The notes beneath the pieces were generated by a model. It saw only the letters and a list, made by a program, of their open reading frames with translations, searched no databases and was not told the origin of the DNA. A program made the translations under genes and the position numbers. Below, piece after piece: positions 49,528-58,328 of a DNA stretch of 64,000 nucleotides (within the stretch, counting starts at the first letter, position 1; every line of letters starts with the position of its first letter). Origin of the DNA: Candidatus Thorarchaeota archaeon (GTDB taxonomy: Archaea > Asgardarchaeota > Thorarchaeia > Thorarchaeales > Thorarchaeaceae). The stretch covers positions 1 to 64,000 of the forward strand of contig DXJO01000046.1 of the NCBI GenBank assembly GCA_019057475.1. Direction: 5' to 3'.

Positions 49528-49577
49528 GGACAAGAACCCCAACCTTTTGGAACGAAGTCATTGGCATTCGGTTTGCT

Positions 49578-50690
49578 TTAAGCCTTTCCGACTGGCTTCC
49601 TGCGACTGCGTGAGTGGATGAGCAAAGAGATATCCTCGTGATTGAGGACATGATGCCACTGACGCTTACAGTCACAATCCAGTGAGTCAAACACAGAAAC
49701 GTCTTGATGAATTGAGAACTCTCGGATGGCGCTTGTTATGGATTCATCACAAGAACCACAGTTGTGTGCGCCACGAGGCTTCCCTGCGGCAACAGGGTCA
49801 CACAAGATGTTGACCGAGCTCCCTACTTCGTCCCAGGCATCTCTTAGGACACTCAGAACGGTCCACAACCAAGGAGGTCTATACTGTTCTTTCAACCAGA
49901 GGCGCTCAACGAGCGTATACTTCTGGATATTGATAGGATTCATAGAAACCGTTGACACACCCAACTTGGCGGCGTCTTCAATGGTTTTGACTGCATCTAG
50001 GAGAGCGTCCCTCTCCGTTAGAAAGGGAGGCTTCAAGAGAACATAAGCGCGCACTCCAATATCGTATTCCTTGGCGGTTGCTACAGAGTCCTTGAAGGTG
50101 CCAAGACTGAATCCCTTATTGATACAGATTGACCGAACAGCATCATTTGAGCTCTCAAGACCAATCCCAAGTTCTACTCTACGAGACCCCAGGATGTCGC
50201 GCGTTTCACGCATAATCTCGGGTGTGACATATTCAGGTCGGGACTCAATGACAACTTCTTGAATCCGATCGTCCTTAGCAATTCGGGCGAGTATCTTAGC
50301 CCGAACATCAGCTGGTATCTCGGTAGTGTCTAAGAAGCTCCCGCTCGTATAGATCTTTACAGAAAGAGGCGTCGATTCATCAGCCAAATCTGAGAGAGCA
50401 GCATCAAACTGCTGTAGCAGTTCATCAGTGGTCGCACTGCGTTCATCGCCATCTAACAGGTAGCTGCACATCGTGCAACCCCCCGAATCACCGCGGGCAT
50501 GAGAACACCCAACCGTTCCCAATACGACCGCCAGTGCCATGCCAACCTCGTTTCCAATCCTTGCAGGTGCAATCCATTTGGCTGAAGGTCTTGTGGGGTC
50601 TCGTCTACGTCGCTTTGTTACTGATGTACCACGAGCTTTGATTGTTGAATCTACAACGAGGTGTTCAAGCTGGTCAATGATATCGCTCAT
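49578..50690 (-). CDS. raSEA: Archaeosine biosynthesis radical SAM protein RaSEA
   Basis: RaSEA is the radical-SAM partner of ArcS that converts preQ0-lysine-modified tRNA to archaeosine at G15. The iron-sulphur motif is in GCSHARGDSGGCTMCSYLLDG (CxxxxxxxxxCxxC form of this family). Further conserved regions are SVKIYTSGSFLDTTEIP, VVIESRPEYVTPE and LGIGLESSNDAVR. NPINIQKYTLVERLWLK is also characteristic. The C-terminal cysteines (CGSCD, DCDCKRQW) complete the protein. It lies 6 bases after arcS on the same strand, matching the pathway. Confidence 0.92.
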   Translation of the reverse strand: MSDIIDQLEHLVVDSTIKARGTSVTKRRRRDPTRPSAKWIAPARIGNEVGMALAVVLGTVGCSHARGDSGGCTMCSYLLDGDERSATTDELLQQFDAALSDLADESTPLSVKIYTSGSFLDTTEIPADVRAKILARIAKDDRIQEVVIESRPEYVTPEIMRETRDILGSRRVELGIGLESSNDAVRSICINKGFSLGTFKDSVATAKEYDIGVRAYVLLKPPFLTERDALLDAVKTIEDAAKLGVSTVSMNPINIQKYTLVERLWLKEQYRPPWLWTVLSVLRDAWDEVGSSVNILCDPVAAGKPRGAHNCGSCDESITSAIREFSIHQDVSVFDSLDCDCKRQWHHVLNHEDISLLIHSRSRRKPVGKA

Positions 50691-50696
50691 TTCGTG

Positions 50697-52586
50697 TCAC
50701 TTCACCTTGTGCCGCACTGAAACAGCTTGGCCCTTCTTGAAATCGCACATCTCACGCCCAGACATCTCACTCCGACCCACAGCAATAATATCATCTTGGT
50801 TGTTCAACACAATTACCTCGTCGCCAGGGCGTATCCCTGAATCGGCCTCGTTGATTCCCACTGCGAAGACAGAGCCGCCCTCCAGTTTGCGCCCCTCAAA
50901 TCGCACCCAATAGCGGTGGAGTGGAATCAGTCGGCGTCCGCCCTCAAGCGTGAGCGAAAGGGAGCCACTGTCGCCGATGAATGCACATGTCTGTTCCTTG
51001 TTGATTCTGCACACAACCATTCTGTATAGCTTTCCTCCAAGTTTGGCTCCGTCAGGCACAAGTGCTTCACCAGCCCCTGGCCCAAACTGGTAGTCTGCAG
51101 TAGCGCGCAGGGTGTCTTCAAAGAGAGCGGGGCGACCGCCTTTTAACGAGAGAACTTCGCGCATATCTAACAGCACATTCTGCAGTGACTGTAGAGAGTC
51201 GAAACTCGAAGGTGAGTGCTGATCCGTCGTGTATACAATGCTCTGACTAACACGATCCTCTGCACTCTTCACAACATCAAGATAACCACCTGAAATGTGT
51301 GCCACAACCACAGCGGACTCAGCAAACTTCTGGAGATGTGTCACAAGAGCCTCAGCTGCGATTTCGGTTTCCTCCGTATCCCAGTCCCCAGTCACTGGAA
51401 TATCATAGTACGCAGCAGGATACAGCCGCTCCAATTCTCTTGGAATCACTCCCAAAGGAGAGGTCAGAATGGTTTCTGCCACTGAAGAACGTGTTGTCCC
51501 AATTGCGTGCTCTATTGCTTTGATGAAGCGCTGATGCGACTTGGATTCTGAATATGGCTTTCGAGCAGAACACGGGAGGAGCAAAACGAGTTTCTTATGG
51601 TTAGGAGGCATGTATCTGGATGCTAGGCAATCTCGGAAGCGTTTCACTGCAGGCGAGTTGTAGGATTCTGGACCAATCAGAGACAGGTTGGTTTGACCAG
51701 ACGTTGGCGTGAATTCCTCAAGAAAAGCGAATAGCGACTTGTCTGTCTTCCTGAGAAGAGACGTTGCGGCGGTGCTTGAGTGTCCCATTGATTCGACGAG
51801 CCACCTCAGCTTCCCTAAACGCAAAGATTGGATGCTCTCGGACAGAATAGATTGGTAGATGTTCAGGTTGTGACACAACAACACTGTATGAAGCTCATCT
51901 TGGCTTAGTTCTCGAAGGTCGCTATGATCTGCACACGCTATGCACGAACAAGTCCTTGGAAGAATCCTGCCCGTGATTGATTCCTCGGAGAGATTCCAAA
52001 GACGTACTCCTCTCGAGGCCGACTCAGCCGCATATCCCAAATCAAACACATCAAAGCCCAGATAGAAGAGGAGGGGGACTGAAGAGGGGGAGATTCTACC
52101 GAGTGCAATGGTTAGCCAGTCGATTGGCAGCATTGTTCGGTTGCTGAGCGCGCTGTAGTCATGTGGTCCAAGCCATCCATCGAAGGATACAGATGCAGCC
52201 CTGACCCCTAAGGAAGCGAATTCTGTCAGTATTGATGTAAGTTTCTCAGAACCCAATTGCTGGGGGATTCTGACAATCAAACGAGAAGGGTCTACCTTGC
52301 CTTGAACTTCATCTATGAAATGTAACTGATTTTCTAGCAATAGCTCAGCTGCTTCCGCGCCGAGAAACGAAACAGCAGGGAATGAGGGTAGGAGGAGTGA
52401 GTCATCTTCGCGGACGCCTGATATGAGTAACTTCGAATCATGAATTGGCGAAGGAACAGCAAGAATCATGGATCCGCCTACAGGGCGATCGTTTCTGCCA
52501 AGAGTCGCATATCCCATGATGGACTCGGTGTTAGGGGGGCCAACCAAGAACGGAGTCTGAACCTTTGTAGACCCCATCTTGTACAC
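50697..52586 (-). CDS. arcS: Archaeosine synthase ArcS
   Basis: ArcS adds lysine to preQ0 in tRNA position 15 for RaSEA to process. The N-terminal half is a degenerate tRNA-guanine transglycosylase barrel with a zinc site (RTCSCIACADHSD and a late His). The middle has the core motif LLLPCSARKPYSESKSHQRF, which is diagnostic for ArcS, then ILTSPLGVIPRELE and a VVAHISGGY segment. The C-terminal PUA domain (GDEVIVLNNQDDIIAVGR) binds tRNA. The 629-aa length is normal. It is coupled to raSEA downstream. A TgtA for inserting preQ0 is not in this window. Confidence 0.93.
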   Translation of the reverse strand: MYKMGSTKVQTPFLVGPPNTESIMGYATLGRNDRPVGGSMILAVPSPIHDSKLLISGVREDDSLLLPSFPAVSFLGAEAAELLLENQLHFIDEVQGKVDPSRLIVRIPQQLGSEKLTSILTEFASLGVRAASVSFDGWLGPHDYSALSNRTMLPIDWLTIALGRISPSSVPLLFYLGFDVFDLGYAAESASRGVRLWNLSEESITGRILPRTCSCIACADHSDLRELSQDELHTVLLCHNLNIYQSILSESIQSLRLGKLRWLVESMGHSSTAATSLLRKTDKSLFAFLEEFTPTSGQTNLSLIGPESYNSPAVKRFRDCLASRYMPPNHKKLVLLLPCSARKPYSESKSHQRFIKAIEHAIGTTRSSVAETILTSPLGVIPRELERLYPAAYYDIPVTGDWDTEETEIAAEALVTHLQKFAESAVVVAHISGGYLDVVKSAEDRVSQSIVYTTDQHSPSSFDSLQSLQNVLLDMREVLSLKGGRPALFEDTLRATADYQFGPGAGEALVPDGAKLGGKLYRMVVCRINKEQTCAFIGDSGSLSLTLEGGRRLIPLHRYWVRFEGRKLEGGSVFAVGINEADSGIRPGDEVIVLNNQDDIIAVGRSEMSGREMCDFKKGQAVSVRHKVK

Positions 52587-52655
52587 GCCAACTCTTGCGG
52601 GCCCGTCGTGACCGCGTCCAATGAGAAACTCTGTTATACTCTCTCACCTCTCAGA

Positions 52656-55319
52656 CTAGACTACTGGCTGATAACTAGTGTATCCTTTCGTATCCACACT
52701 GGTTTCAATCTTCTCAAGGATCTGCCTCACGCTCTCTAAGGCACCTGCTTTGAATAATGGTCGGTTGTTGTTGCCACACTGATATGAGTACGTGCATTGA
52801 GGACAGCCATCCACAGTCTTACAATCGCACGTTTCCAAGATGGTTTCTGTCCTTCTAAAGGCTTCATCCAATCTTGAGAAAAGCAACTTGGATGCACCAG
52901 TTCCTCCTGGACTTCCATCATAAACGAAGATTATTCCGGAGTCACCCATCGAAACCCCTCCAATCTCGCGGGTACTCCCGCCCGTTAGCATATCACTGGA
53001 CTCAATCACAACATGCTCCAACGCGTGGAATGCACCTTCATAGAGCTGGGCTGGATCCAGCCTTGGACCCTTGGAGTCCTTCATCGGACCTTCAATGTAT
53101 TCGTTTGCGGTCTTCGTGGGCTTTGGGGCAGTGAAAGCAAAGCCTCGCGTGACATACTTGTAGATGAGCGACTCAGGCAAATCAAAGCTTCCAACGCTTC
53201 TTCCAGTCCGTGTTTCCTTCTTGACGTATCCATAAACAGTCTGGGTCATCTCGAGACTGCAATACACGGCGTTGAGTCCCAGGATCTTTCGTTCTTCAAT
53301 TACACTTAGGATTTTGGGCATAAATGAATACAATGGGCGAGTGTAGTATGTCCGATCTTGCATGGAAGCGACTGTGGCTCTCCCGAAGCCGGGGGCGTAT
53401 TTGAAGTCAACAGAAAGGAAGTTCTTCCCACCGTGAAGATAGATTGCACCAGGATGTAGACTCTGAGCGGCCATTGGCATGGATCGATCCCCAAGCGTTT
53501 TCATCCCCAGCTTAATCTGAACGGTATCGCCAATCCCTCTGATACTATAGCCCCTCCAAGCCTTTCGAGCCTTCTCCGAATCTACTACTCTAACACTGCC
53601 GTTTTCACTAACATGAAGCAAGCCATCTCGCTCAAGGGTTTCCATGATTTTGAGTTGATGCGGGAAATGAGATGTGTTTAATTTGCCACTCATGGCTGCA
53701 GCGATAAGCTGGTAGTATCCAACTATTTCATTCCCAGGTTCCATGTATGCAGAATCAATATCTGTGAAGTACTTCTCAGGCTGATTCTTGTAATAGGATG
53801 ATATCGGGTCATTCTCTCTTAGGGCAAGTATCGCTACACTTTCCTGACCCATTCTGCCTGCACGACCTATGCGCTGTGTGAGTCGTGTAATCGAAGTTAT
53901 CATACTGACCACACTGTCAAGGTGACCGATATCCACCCCTAGCTCCAAAGTCGGTGTGGAAACTAGAACAGGCAATCTACCAGCTTTGAATTCAGTTTCC
54001 ACTTGGCTGCGATATTTCTTAGTAAGCCCTGCCCTGTGGACCATAGACTTGATTCCGAGGTCATTGATGAGTATGTTTAGAACCTCAGCCTCTGAATGCG
54101 TGTTGCCAAAGACTAGAGTCTTGAACCCGCCGCTCTGCAGGATTCGCACGATGTTCACAATCATACTGTATTTGCTGCGTTCCCCCGGGTAGTACATCAT
54201 GAAATGGACTGGTCCGCGTTTGGCGGCAGCTGACTCCACAAGGTGCACATCCCCGTCGAAAATTTGTTCAGCGAACTCCTTCGGATTCGCGATTGTGGCA
54301 GAGGCACCTATCTTTTGGAACTGGCCTGCTTCCAGCTCAAGTCGTTTCAAGATATAGTAAACATTAGCGCCCATCGATCCTGTGTAAAGATGAATCTCAT
54401 CAAGAACCACGTATTTCACTGTGTGGAGCAAGGGCACCAGCCGAGAACTGTCCCATCCAAGATGATAGTGAAGTATGTCAGGGTTCGTGAGTAATATATC
54501 TGGAGGACGCTCATAGATCCTACTCCGCTGAGATTGTGAAACGTCCCCATCGAATACAGCCACAGTTAACCCCGAAGCTTCGCATATCCCCTTTATCTTG
54601 TTGTACTGGTCTTTTGCCAGTGCTTTTGTTGGGTATAACAGCAAAGCCCGAACACCCGGATTCATGAAGGCCTCTTGCACAGTGATAACAAGACTCCTCA
54701 CGATAGGCAGAATGAAAGCTTCGGTCTTTCCCTGTGCTGTAGGAGCGGATATGACCACATCATTGCCCTTCAAGATTGAATTGTACACTTCTTCTTGGAA
54801 ACGATACAATTGCTTGATTCCCTTTGCGTGAAGGTGTTCTTTGAGCCGTGTCGGCACCTTGAGACTGTCTACTTGACAACCGTACTCCGCATCGCTTTGG
54901 GGCATATAACGATAAGTGACCAGGTAGTCGTTCCCATTGGTGACCAAAGCACGGACTTCATCCTTGAGAGTTTCAAGATTGGAGCCTCCATTCTCTACTA
55001 GCTTCTGAATCTCCGTCCGTGATTGGACAGGGGCACGACCTGCGCGGGGCTTGCGCGTTGCACGACTCCGTCCTTCTGCTATGCTGTCAGTCGTTGTGGG
55101 TGTGCGTGGGGAGCCTTTCGAATCCCCAGCGGAAATGCGTCCGGTCTTGATTGCTTTCGTGTATGCCTCGTAAGCATCGAACAAATCCTTGTTCCTACCA
55201 TCAACAAGTATCTCTGCATCGCAGGAGTAGCATCGCACTGTCCAGATGTGGCCTCCCTTCCTGATGTCTAGTGTGGAGCCACACTTTGGACAATGAAGAA
55301 CGGGCACTAGCTTAACCAC
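52656..55319 (-). CDS. DEAD/DEAH helicase with C-terminal DUF1998 (MrfA/Hrq1-like)
   Basis: An 887-aa superfamily 2 helicase starting at GTG. An N-terminal zinc ribbon (CPKCGSTLDI and CYSCDAEI) precedes a linker. The helicase core has Walker A SAPTAQGKTEAF, Walker B VLDEIHLYTG, motif III GASATIANP, and motif VI QRIGRAGRMG in the second RecA domain. The C-terminal DUF1998 zinc site has CDCKTVDGCPQCTYSYQCGN. Bacterial relatives (MrfA) repair mitomycin cross-links and yeast Hrq1 is related; archaeal function is not established. The zinc-ribbon N terminus differs from MrfA. It lies upstream of arcS, 69 bases away. Confidence 0.88.
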   Translation of the reverse strand: MVKLVPVLHCPKCGSTLDIRKGGHIWTVRCYSCDAEILVDGRNKDLFDAYEAYTKAIKTGRISAGDSKGSPRTPTTTDSIAEGRSRATRKPRAGRAPVQSRTEIQKLVENGGSNLETLKDEVRALVTNGNDYLVTYRYMPQSDAEYGCQVDSLKVPTRLKEHLHAKGIKQLYRFQEEVYNSILKGNDVVISAPTAQGKTEAFILPIVRSLVITVQEAFMNPGVRALLLYPTKALAKDQYNKIKGICEASGLTVAVFDGDVSQSQRSRIYERPPDILLTNPDILHYHLGWDSSRLVPLLHTVKYVVLDEIHLYTGSMGANVYYILKRLELEAGQFQKIGASATIANPKEFAEQIFDGDVHLVESAAAKRGPVHFMMYYPGERSKYSMIVNIVRILQSGGFKTLVFGNTHSEAEVLNILINDLGIKSMVHRAGLTKKYRSQVETEFKAGRLPVLVSTPTLELGVDIGHLDSVVSMITSITRLTQRIGRAGRMGQESVAILALRENDPISSYYKNQPEKYFTDIDSAYMEPGNEIVGYYQLIAAAMSGKLNTSHFPHQLKIMETLERDGLLHVSENGSVRVVDSEKARKAWRGYSIRGIGDTVQIKLGMKTLGDRSMPMAAQSLHPGAIYLHGGKNFLSVDFKYAPGFGRATVASMQDRTYYTRPLYSFMPKILSVIEERKILGLNAVYCSLEMTQTVYGYVKKETRTGRSVGSFDLPESLIYKYVTRGFAFTAPKPTKTANEYIEGPMKDSKGPRLDPAQLYEGAFHALEHVVIESSDMLTGGSTREIGGVSMGDSGIIFVYDGSPGGTGASKLLFSRLDEAFRRTETILETCDCKTVDGCPQCTYSYQCGNNNRPLFKAGALESVRQILEKIETSVDTKGYTSYQPVV

Positions 55320-55407
55320 CTAGACTACAGACCCCGTCTGATTTCCTCTTATCAAACTTTGGCACGGAATGCGATTCGCAATCTCAAGTCGGCGTCACAA
55401 TAGCTAA

Positions 55408-55443
55408 CCTTATATGCGGTTGTGTAACCGACATGCACAACCG
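55408..55443 (+). promoter_or_regulatory. Promoter with inverted repeat ahead of thioredoxin gene
   Basis: A TATA-like accttatatg (55408-55415) is followed at once by CGGTTGTG and CACAACCG, perfect 8-bp arms around 11 bases (55417-55443). The dyad covers the expected start site, so it fits an operator. A 15-codon ORF starting at 55433 ends overlapping the thioredoxin start codon and could also influence translation. Confidence 0.45.
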
Positions 55444-55472
55444 ACCCGCAGTGGTCAGGAAGATGATTAGCA

Positions 55473-55832
55473 ATGGTTGAAGATGTTAACTCCGACGAAT
55501 TGGCACAATTGATAGGCGATAACAAGGTAGTCTTTGTTGACTGCCACGCAGATTGGTGTCAGCCCTGCAAAATCCTTGGCCCCATCTTGGAAGAGCTCGA
55601 TGAGAAATTCCAAGACAAGGGTCTGAAAGTCGTCAAGATTGATGTGGATCAGAACAGGGAATTCAGCGCGGAAAATCAAATTTCAGGAATTCCGAGCGTA
55701 CTTGTATACAGCGAAGGCAAACGTGTCGTGTTTGACGACGGCGGCGGACGAAAGATGGACAAACTCGTAGGTGTAATGCCAAACGAGGTCTACGAACAGA
55801 TTGCTGAGAATCTTCTAGCTGAAGCGGCATAG
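55473..55832 (+). CDS. trx: Thioredoxin
   Basis: A 119-aa single-domain thioredoxin. The active site is ADWCQPCKILGP (WCxPC); the canonical second residue is Gly, here Gln. The cis-proline loop is ISGIPSVLVY. The first strand VVFVDCHADW and the C-terminal helix are normal. Reductase is not encoded nearby. It is followed by a strong terminator-like hairpin and then a second thioredoxin, so the pair is probably a duplication with separate transcription. Substrates unknown; a role in redox repair is the normal assumption. Confidence 0.93.
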   Translation: MVEDVNSDELAQLIGDNKVVFVDCHADWCQPCKILGPILEELDEKFQDKGLKVVKIDVDQNREFSAENQISGIPSVLVYSEGKRVVFDDGGGRKMDKLVGVMPNEVYEQIAENLLAEAA

Positions 55833-55842
55833 GTGGATAACA

Positions 55843-55900
55843 GAGTCCCCCCAGTATCTCACTCTCTCTCTCACTTCGGGGGGAACTCCTCCTTCTTTTT
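55843..55900 (+). terminator. G/C-rich hairpin with T-rich tail
   Basis: GAGTCCCCC and GGGGGAACTC pair around a CT-rich loop, followed by cctccttcttttt. It comes 10 bases after the first thioredoxin stop. A good terminator candidate. Confidence 0.55.
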
Positions 55901-55986
55901 CGAACAGCTGTCCTCAACCCACTGGGGATTAGGAACATTATTAGGTGCTTCAACTTCCGGACACCGAAACGGAGTGAACTCCACTG

Positions 55987-56346
55987 GTGAATGATGTTGC
56001 CCCAGATGCTATCGAGAAAGCAATCAATGAAACCAAGCTCCTGTTTGTAGACTGTTGGGCGCCTTGGTGCAGACCTTGCCTAGTATTGGGCCCGATACTG
56101 GATGAACTTGATCAGAAGTATGCTGATAATCCAGAGGTTGGCTTTCTGAAGGTCAATACGCAGATTCATCAAGAGTTCGCTGTCAAGCAAAACCTCTACG
56201 CTATACCCTGTGTACTCGTCTACTTTGATGGAAAACCAGCCAAGTTTGAGCTTGCTCGCGGTGATAAAACAGAGGTTACAGATCGTCTGATAGGCACCAG
56301 GCCGGCAGAGCACTATGAGAACGTGATTAGGCAGCTTGTGGAATAG
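55987..56346 (+). CDS. Thioredoxin-like protein
   Basis: A 119-aa thioredoxin-fold protein starting at GTG. The active site is WAPWCRPCLVLGP (WCRPC), a variant with Arg where most have Gly. The cis-proline loop is LYAIPCVLVY, with an extra cysteine next to it. It shares the overall pattern of its neighbour but is clearly diverged, so an older duplication. The upstream promoter is within the 150-base gap. A disulfide reductase role is likely; the partner is unknown. Confidence 0.9.
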   Translation: MNDVAPDAIEKAINETKLLFVDCWAPWCRPCLVLGPILDELDQKYADNPEVGFLKVNTQIHQEFAVKQNLYAIPCVLVYFDGKPAKFELARGDKTEVTDRLIGTRPAEHYENVIRQLVE

Positions 56347-56410
56347 GCCCCGTTTCAACTCCATTGTTTTATTAGAGAAGACAGCCGGTTCTAAGTTAAC
56401 GCATAGCGAG

Positions 56411-56944
56411 GTGACAGACTTGCCGATTCTTCCTTTTGGCGATAAGACTCCGAAAATCGATACGAAATCCTACGTAAGCCCGCAGGCGACCATTGTGGGT
56501 GATGTTGAGATTGGTGCGCAAGCAAGCATATGGCCAGGTGCAGTAATACGCGGCGACCAAGCTTCAGTCAGAATTGGAGAGAGCTCCTGCATTCAGGACA
56601 GTGTGGTAATACATGCACACACTGAGGATAATCCAGCCATCATTGGCAGTCTCACTATTGTAGGCACAGCATCAGTATTGCATGGAGTCTACATCGGCGA
56701 TATGGCAAGCATAGGTGAAGGGTGTGTCGTCTTCGATGGCGCAACACTCGGAGAGGGCGTAAGACTTGCACCCGGCAGTATTGTGCCAGCAAATGTGGTT
56801 ATTCCCCCCAGAAGTGCGAACTCCGGAGCCCCGGCAGCCCAGATTCGCGACTTGTCCAGAGAGGAAGTTGAAAAGCAATCAGCGAGGGCGGAAACAATCG
56901 CGCAAGTCTTCCAGAAACTGCGAAGATGGAAGCAACTCGTTTAG
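56411..56944 (+). CDS. Gamma-carbonic-anhydrase-like left-handed beta-helix protein with an altered metal site
   Basis: The hexapeptide rhythm (VGDVEIGAQASIWPGAVIRGDQ) is a left-handed beta helix of the gamma-CA/YrdA type, with the C-terminal helix SREEVEKQSARAETIAQVF. Cam-type enzymes bind zinc with three histidines. HAHTEDN keeps the first (VVIHAH). The usual GHGAxxHG motif reads GTASVLHG, so one histidine is replaced by Thr while the other stays. Carbonic anhydrase activity is therefore doubtful; acetyltransferase-like or structural roles are alternatives. GTG 56411 is a better start than the track's 56336, which overlaps the thioredoxin gene. Confidence 0.85.
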   Translation: MTDLPILPFGDKTPKIDTKSYVSPQATIVGDVEIGAQASIWPGAVIRGDQASVRIGESSCIQDSVVIHAHTEDNPAIIGSLTIVGTASVLHGVYIGDMASIGEGCVVFDGATLGEGVRLAPGSIVPANVVIPPRSANSGAPAAQIRDLSREEVEKQSARAETIAQVFQKLRRWKQLV

Positions 56945-57026
56945 AATACATGGTTTCCAGCGATGCTCCTTGGCCTAAAGCGGCGAATGCAATCTGCATC
57001 ATATCAACAAAGCAGAAAAATTGCCA

Positions 57027-57104
57027 TGGCGGGACCGCCCAGATTCGAACTGGGGATAACCAACTCCGCAAGCTGGTGCCTTATCCATGCTAGACTACGG
57101 CCCC
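57027..57104 (-). tRNA. tRNA-Arg (GCG anticodon), CCA encoded
   Basis: The minus strand gives acceptor GGGGCCG/CGGTCCC, anticodon stem CCAGC/GTTGG with loop TTGCGGA (anticodon GCG), T arm CCCAG-TTCGAAT-CTGGG, discriminator G and encoded CCA. GCG reads CGC and CGT codons. Confidence 0.94.
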
Positions 57105-57210
57105 GCTCGCAGAAACTTCGAGTTATCTTAAAGATTCTTCGCTAATATGCATAGTAGAAAATCATGCTGACATGAGGATTGGTGCTGCACCTAGGTTCCC
57201 CTAGCTGCCC

Positions 57211-57441
57211 TCATGCCGCTGGAACGCCGACTAGGTTCACAACTGCTTTGCCTTTTCGCTTGGTAATACGCATAGTGTGATCTGATGTCTGGAGGATGAA
57301 ACTCTCTCCTTCGTCTAGGTTGTCAAGCACGCTACGTCCCAGAGGCCCATTCAGGTAGTTGGTGAACCTGACTACTACACGACAAGTGGGTGTCTTGATC
57401 TCTTCAACGGCGTTCATTGTCTTAAACCTCAGTTCGGTCAT
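57211..57441 (-). CDS. Hypothetical 76-aa protein between two tRNA-Arg genes
   Basis: From ATG 57441 (MTELRFKTMN) the product is a compact alpha/beta protein: VVVRFTNYLNGPLGRSVLDN, a helix-turn, EGESFILQTSDHTMRITKRKG and VVNLVGV. It has one cysteine and an aromatic-poor core. The charge balance suggests a small soluble or RNA-binding-like domain, but I recognise no family. The longer track start adds four residues. Flanking by two near-identical tRNA-Arg genes may mean it moved with their duplication. Confidence 0.5.
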   Translation of the reverse strand: MTELRFKTMNAVEEIKTPTCRVVVRFTNYLNGPLGRSVLDNLDEGESFILQTSDHTMRITKRKGKAVVNLVGVPAA

Positions 57442-57504
57442 CCGTGCCCTCATTGGGCTTTTAAACTACAATCGAATTGTTTGATTGATGAAGAAGAGTA
57501 ATTG

Positions 57505-57582
57505 TGGCGGGACCGCCCGGATTCGAACCGGGGATGACCAACTCCGGAGGCTGGTGCCTTATCCATGCTAGACTACGGCCCC
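57505..57582 (-). tRNA. tRNA-Arg (CCG anticodon), CCA encoded
   Basis: Same framework as the tRNA-Arg 0.4 kb away. Loop CTCCGGA gives anticodon CCG, and the T arm is CCCGG-TTCGAAT-CCGGG. It differs from the GCG gene at five positions by hand count, two of them in the anticodon loop, so the pair arose by duplication. Reads CGG codons. Confidence 0.94.
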
Positions 57583-57665
57583 AAGCCCCACAGACGCACT
57601 CTCTTTAAATCGTTTGCTCAGAAAACCTCAGCTGGCAATTAAAGACGAGTTCAAATAAAGAGCCG

Positions 57666-58181
57666 CTATACTAATTGCTTCTTGTTTACTAACCACCAGG
57701 CGCCACGCTTACCCTTGACAATGCCCTTCCTATGCGTCACTATCTCTACACCCAAGATGGTTTTCGCTCTCTCGTTGATCTTGTCCAAGCGATCGAGTAT
57801 CGTTCGGCGTTTTCCTTGACTCCCTATCAGAGCCAGTGCGAGTTCAGGTGTTGTAGCACCTTCATGTTGTAGGAAGTATGCGAGAAGCTTACGATCAAGG
57901 TCATCCCGGCAGACTTTCGTCTTTGTCAGATCATTCAACTCGTCAAGGTATACGCTGGTCGACTGCTCCGTTTCAAGATGGCTCACCCTTGTTCTCAATT
58001 GATTGATCTCTTCGGCAAGTTCCATCACCATCGGAGGCAATTTCTCATCAAGCCTCCACAGAATTGCGGCCTTAATGAACCGTTGGCGGCCATTGGCCCC
58101 AGCAAGCCGATCTATTCGGTCTAGTGTTTTCTGATCCAATCGGATACGGATGCTGACTGATGCATTGCTTTTCTTAGTCAT
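57666..58181 (-). CDS. Ribbon-helix-helix regulator with winged-helix C terminus
   Basis: From ATG 58181 (MTKKSNASV) the protein starts with a ribbon-helix-helix motif: a strand SVSIRIRLDQKTLDRIDRLA and helix GRQRFIKAAILWRLDE. A coiled-coil linker (INQLRTRVSHLETEQ) leads to a winged-helix-like end with HEGATTPELALALIGSQGKR and RAKTILGVEIVTHRKG. The basic C terminus (KGIVKGKRGAWW) would contact DNA. The architecture suggests a dimeric or tetrameric repressor. The track start adds 17 residues including several His/Cys, which are unlikely to be translated. Confidence 0.7.
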   Translation of the reverse strand: MTKKSNASVSIRIRLDQKTLDRIDRLAGANGRQRFIKAAILWRLDEKLPPMVMELAEEINQLRTRVSHLETEQSTSVYLDELNDLTKTKVCRDDLDRKLLAYFLQHEGATTPELALALIGSQGKRRTILDRLDKINERAKTILGVEIVTHRKGIVKGKRGAWWLVNKKQLV

Positions 58182-58328
58182 TGCCCGACACCGCACGTGT
58201 CTGTGCATTGATAGACACAACAATTGATGCACTTGACCAAGAGAAAAAGGCTTGCCCTAGGTCAAGCGGTTAAGCGCCCGACACAGTTATAACATCAACA
58301 TCGAGGGACTCGCAAAGAATACCCTTCG

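Noticed and set aside
55433-55480. 15-codon upstream ORF of thioredoxin as a gene
   Set aside because: Too short and no conserved feature; recorded only as a possible regulatory frame.
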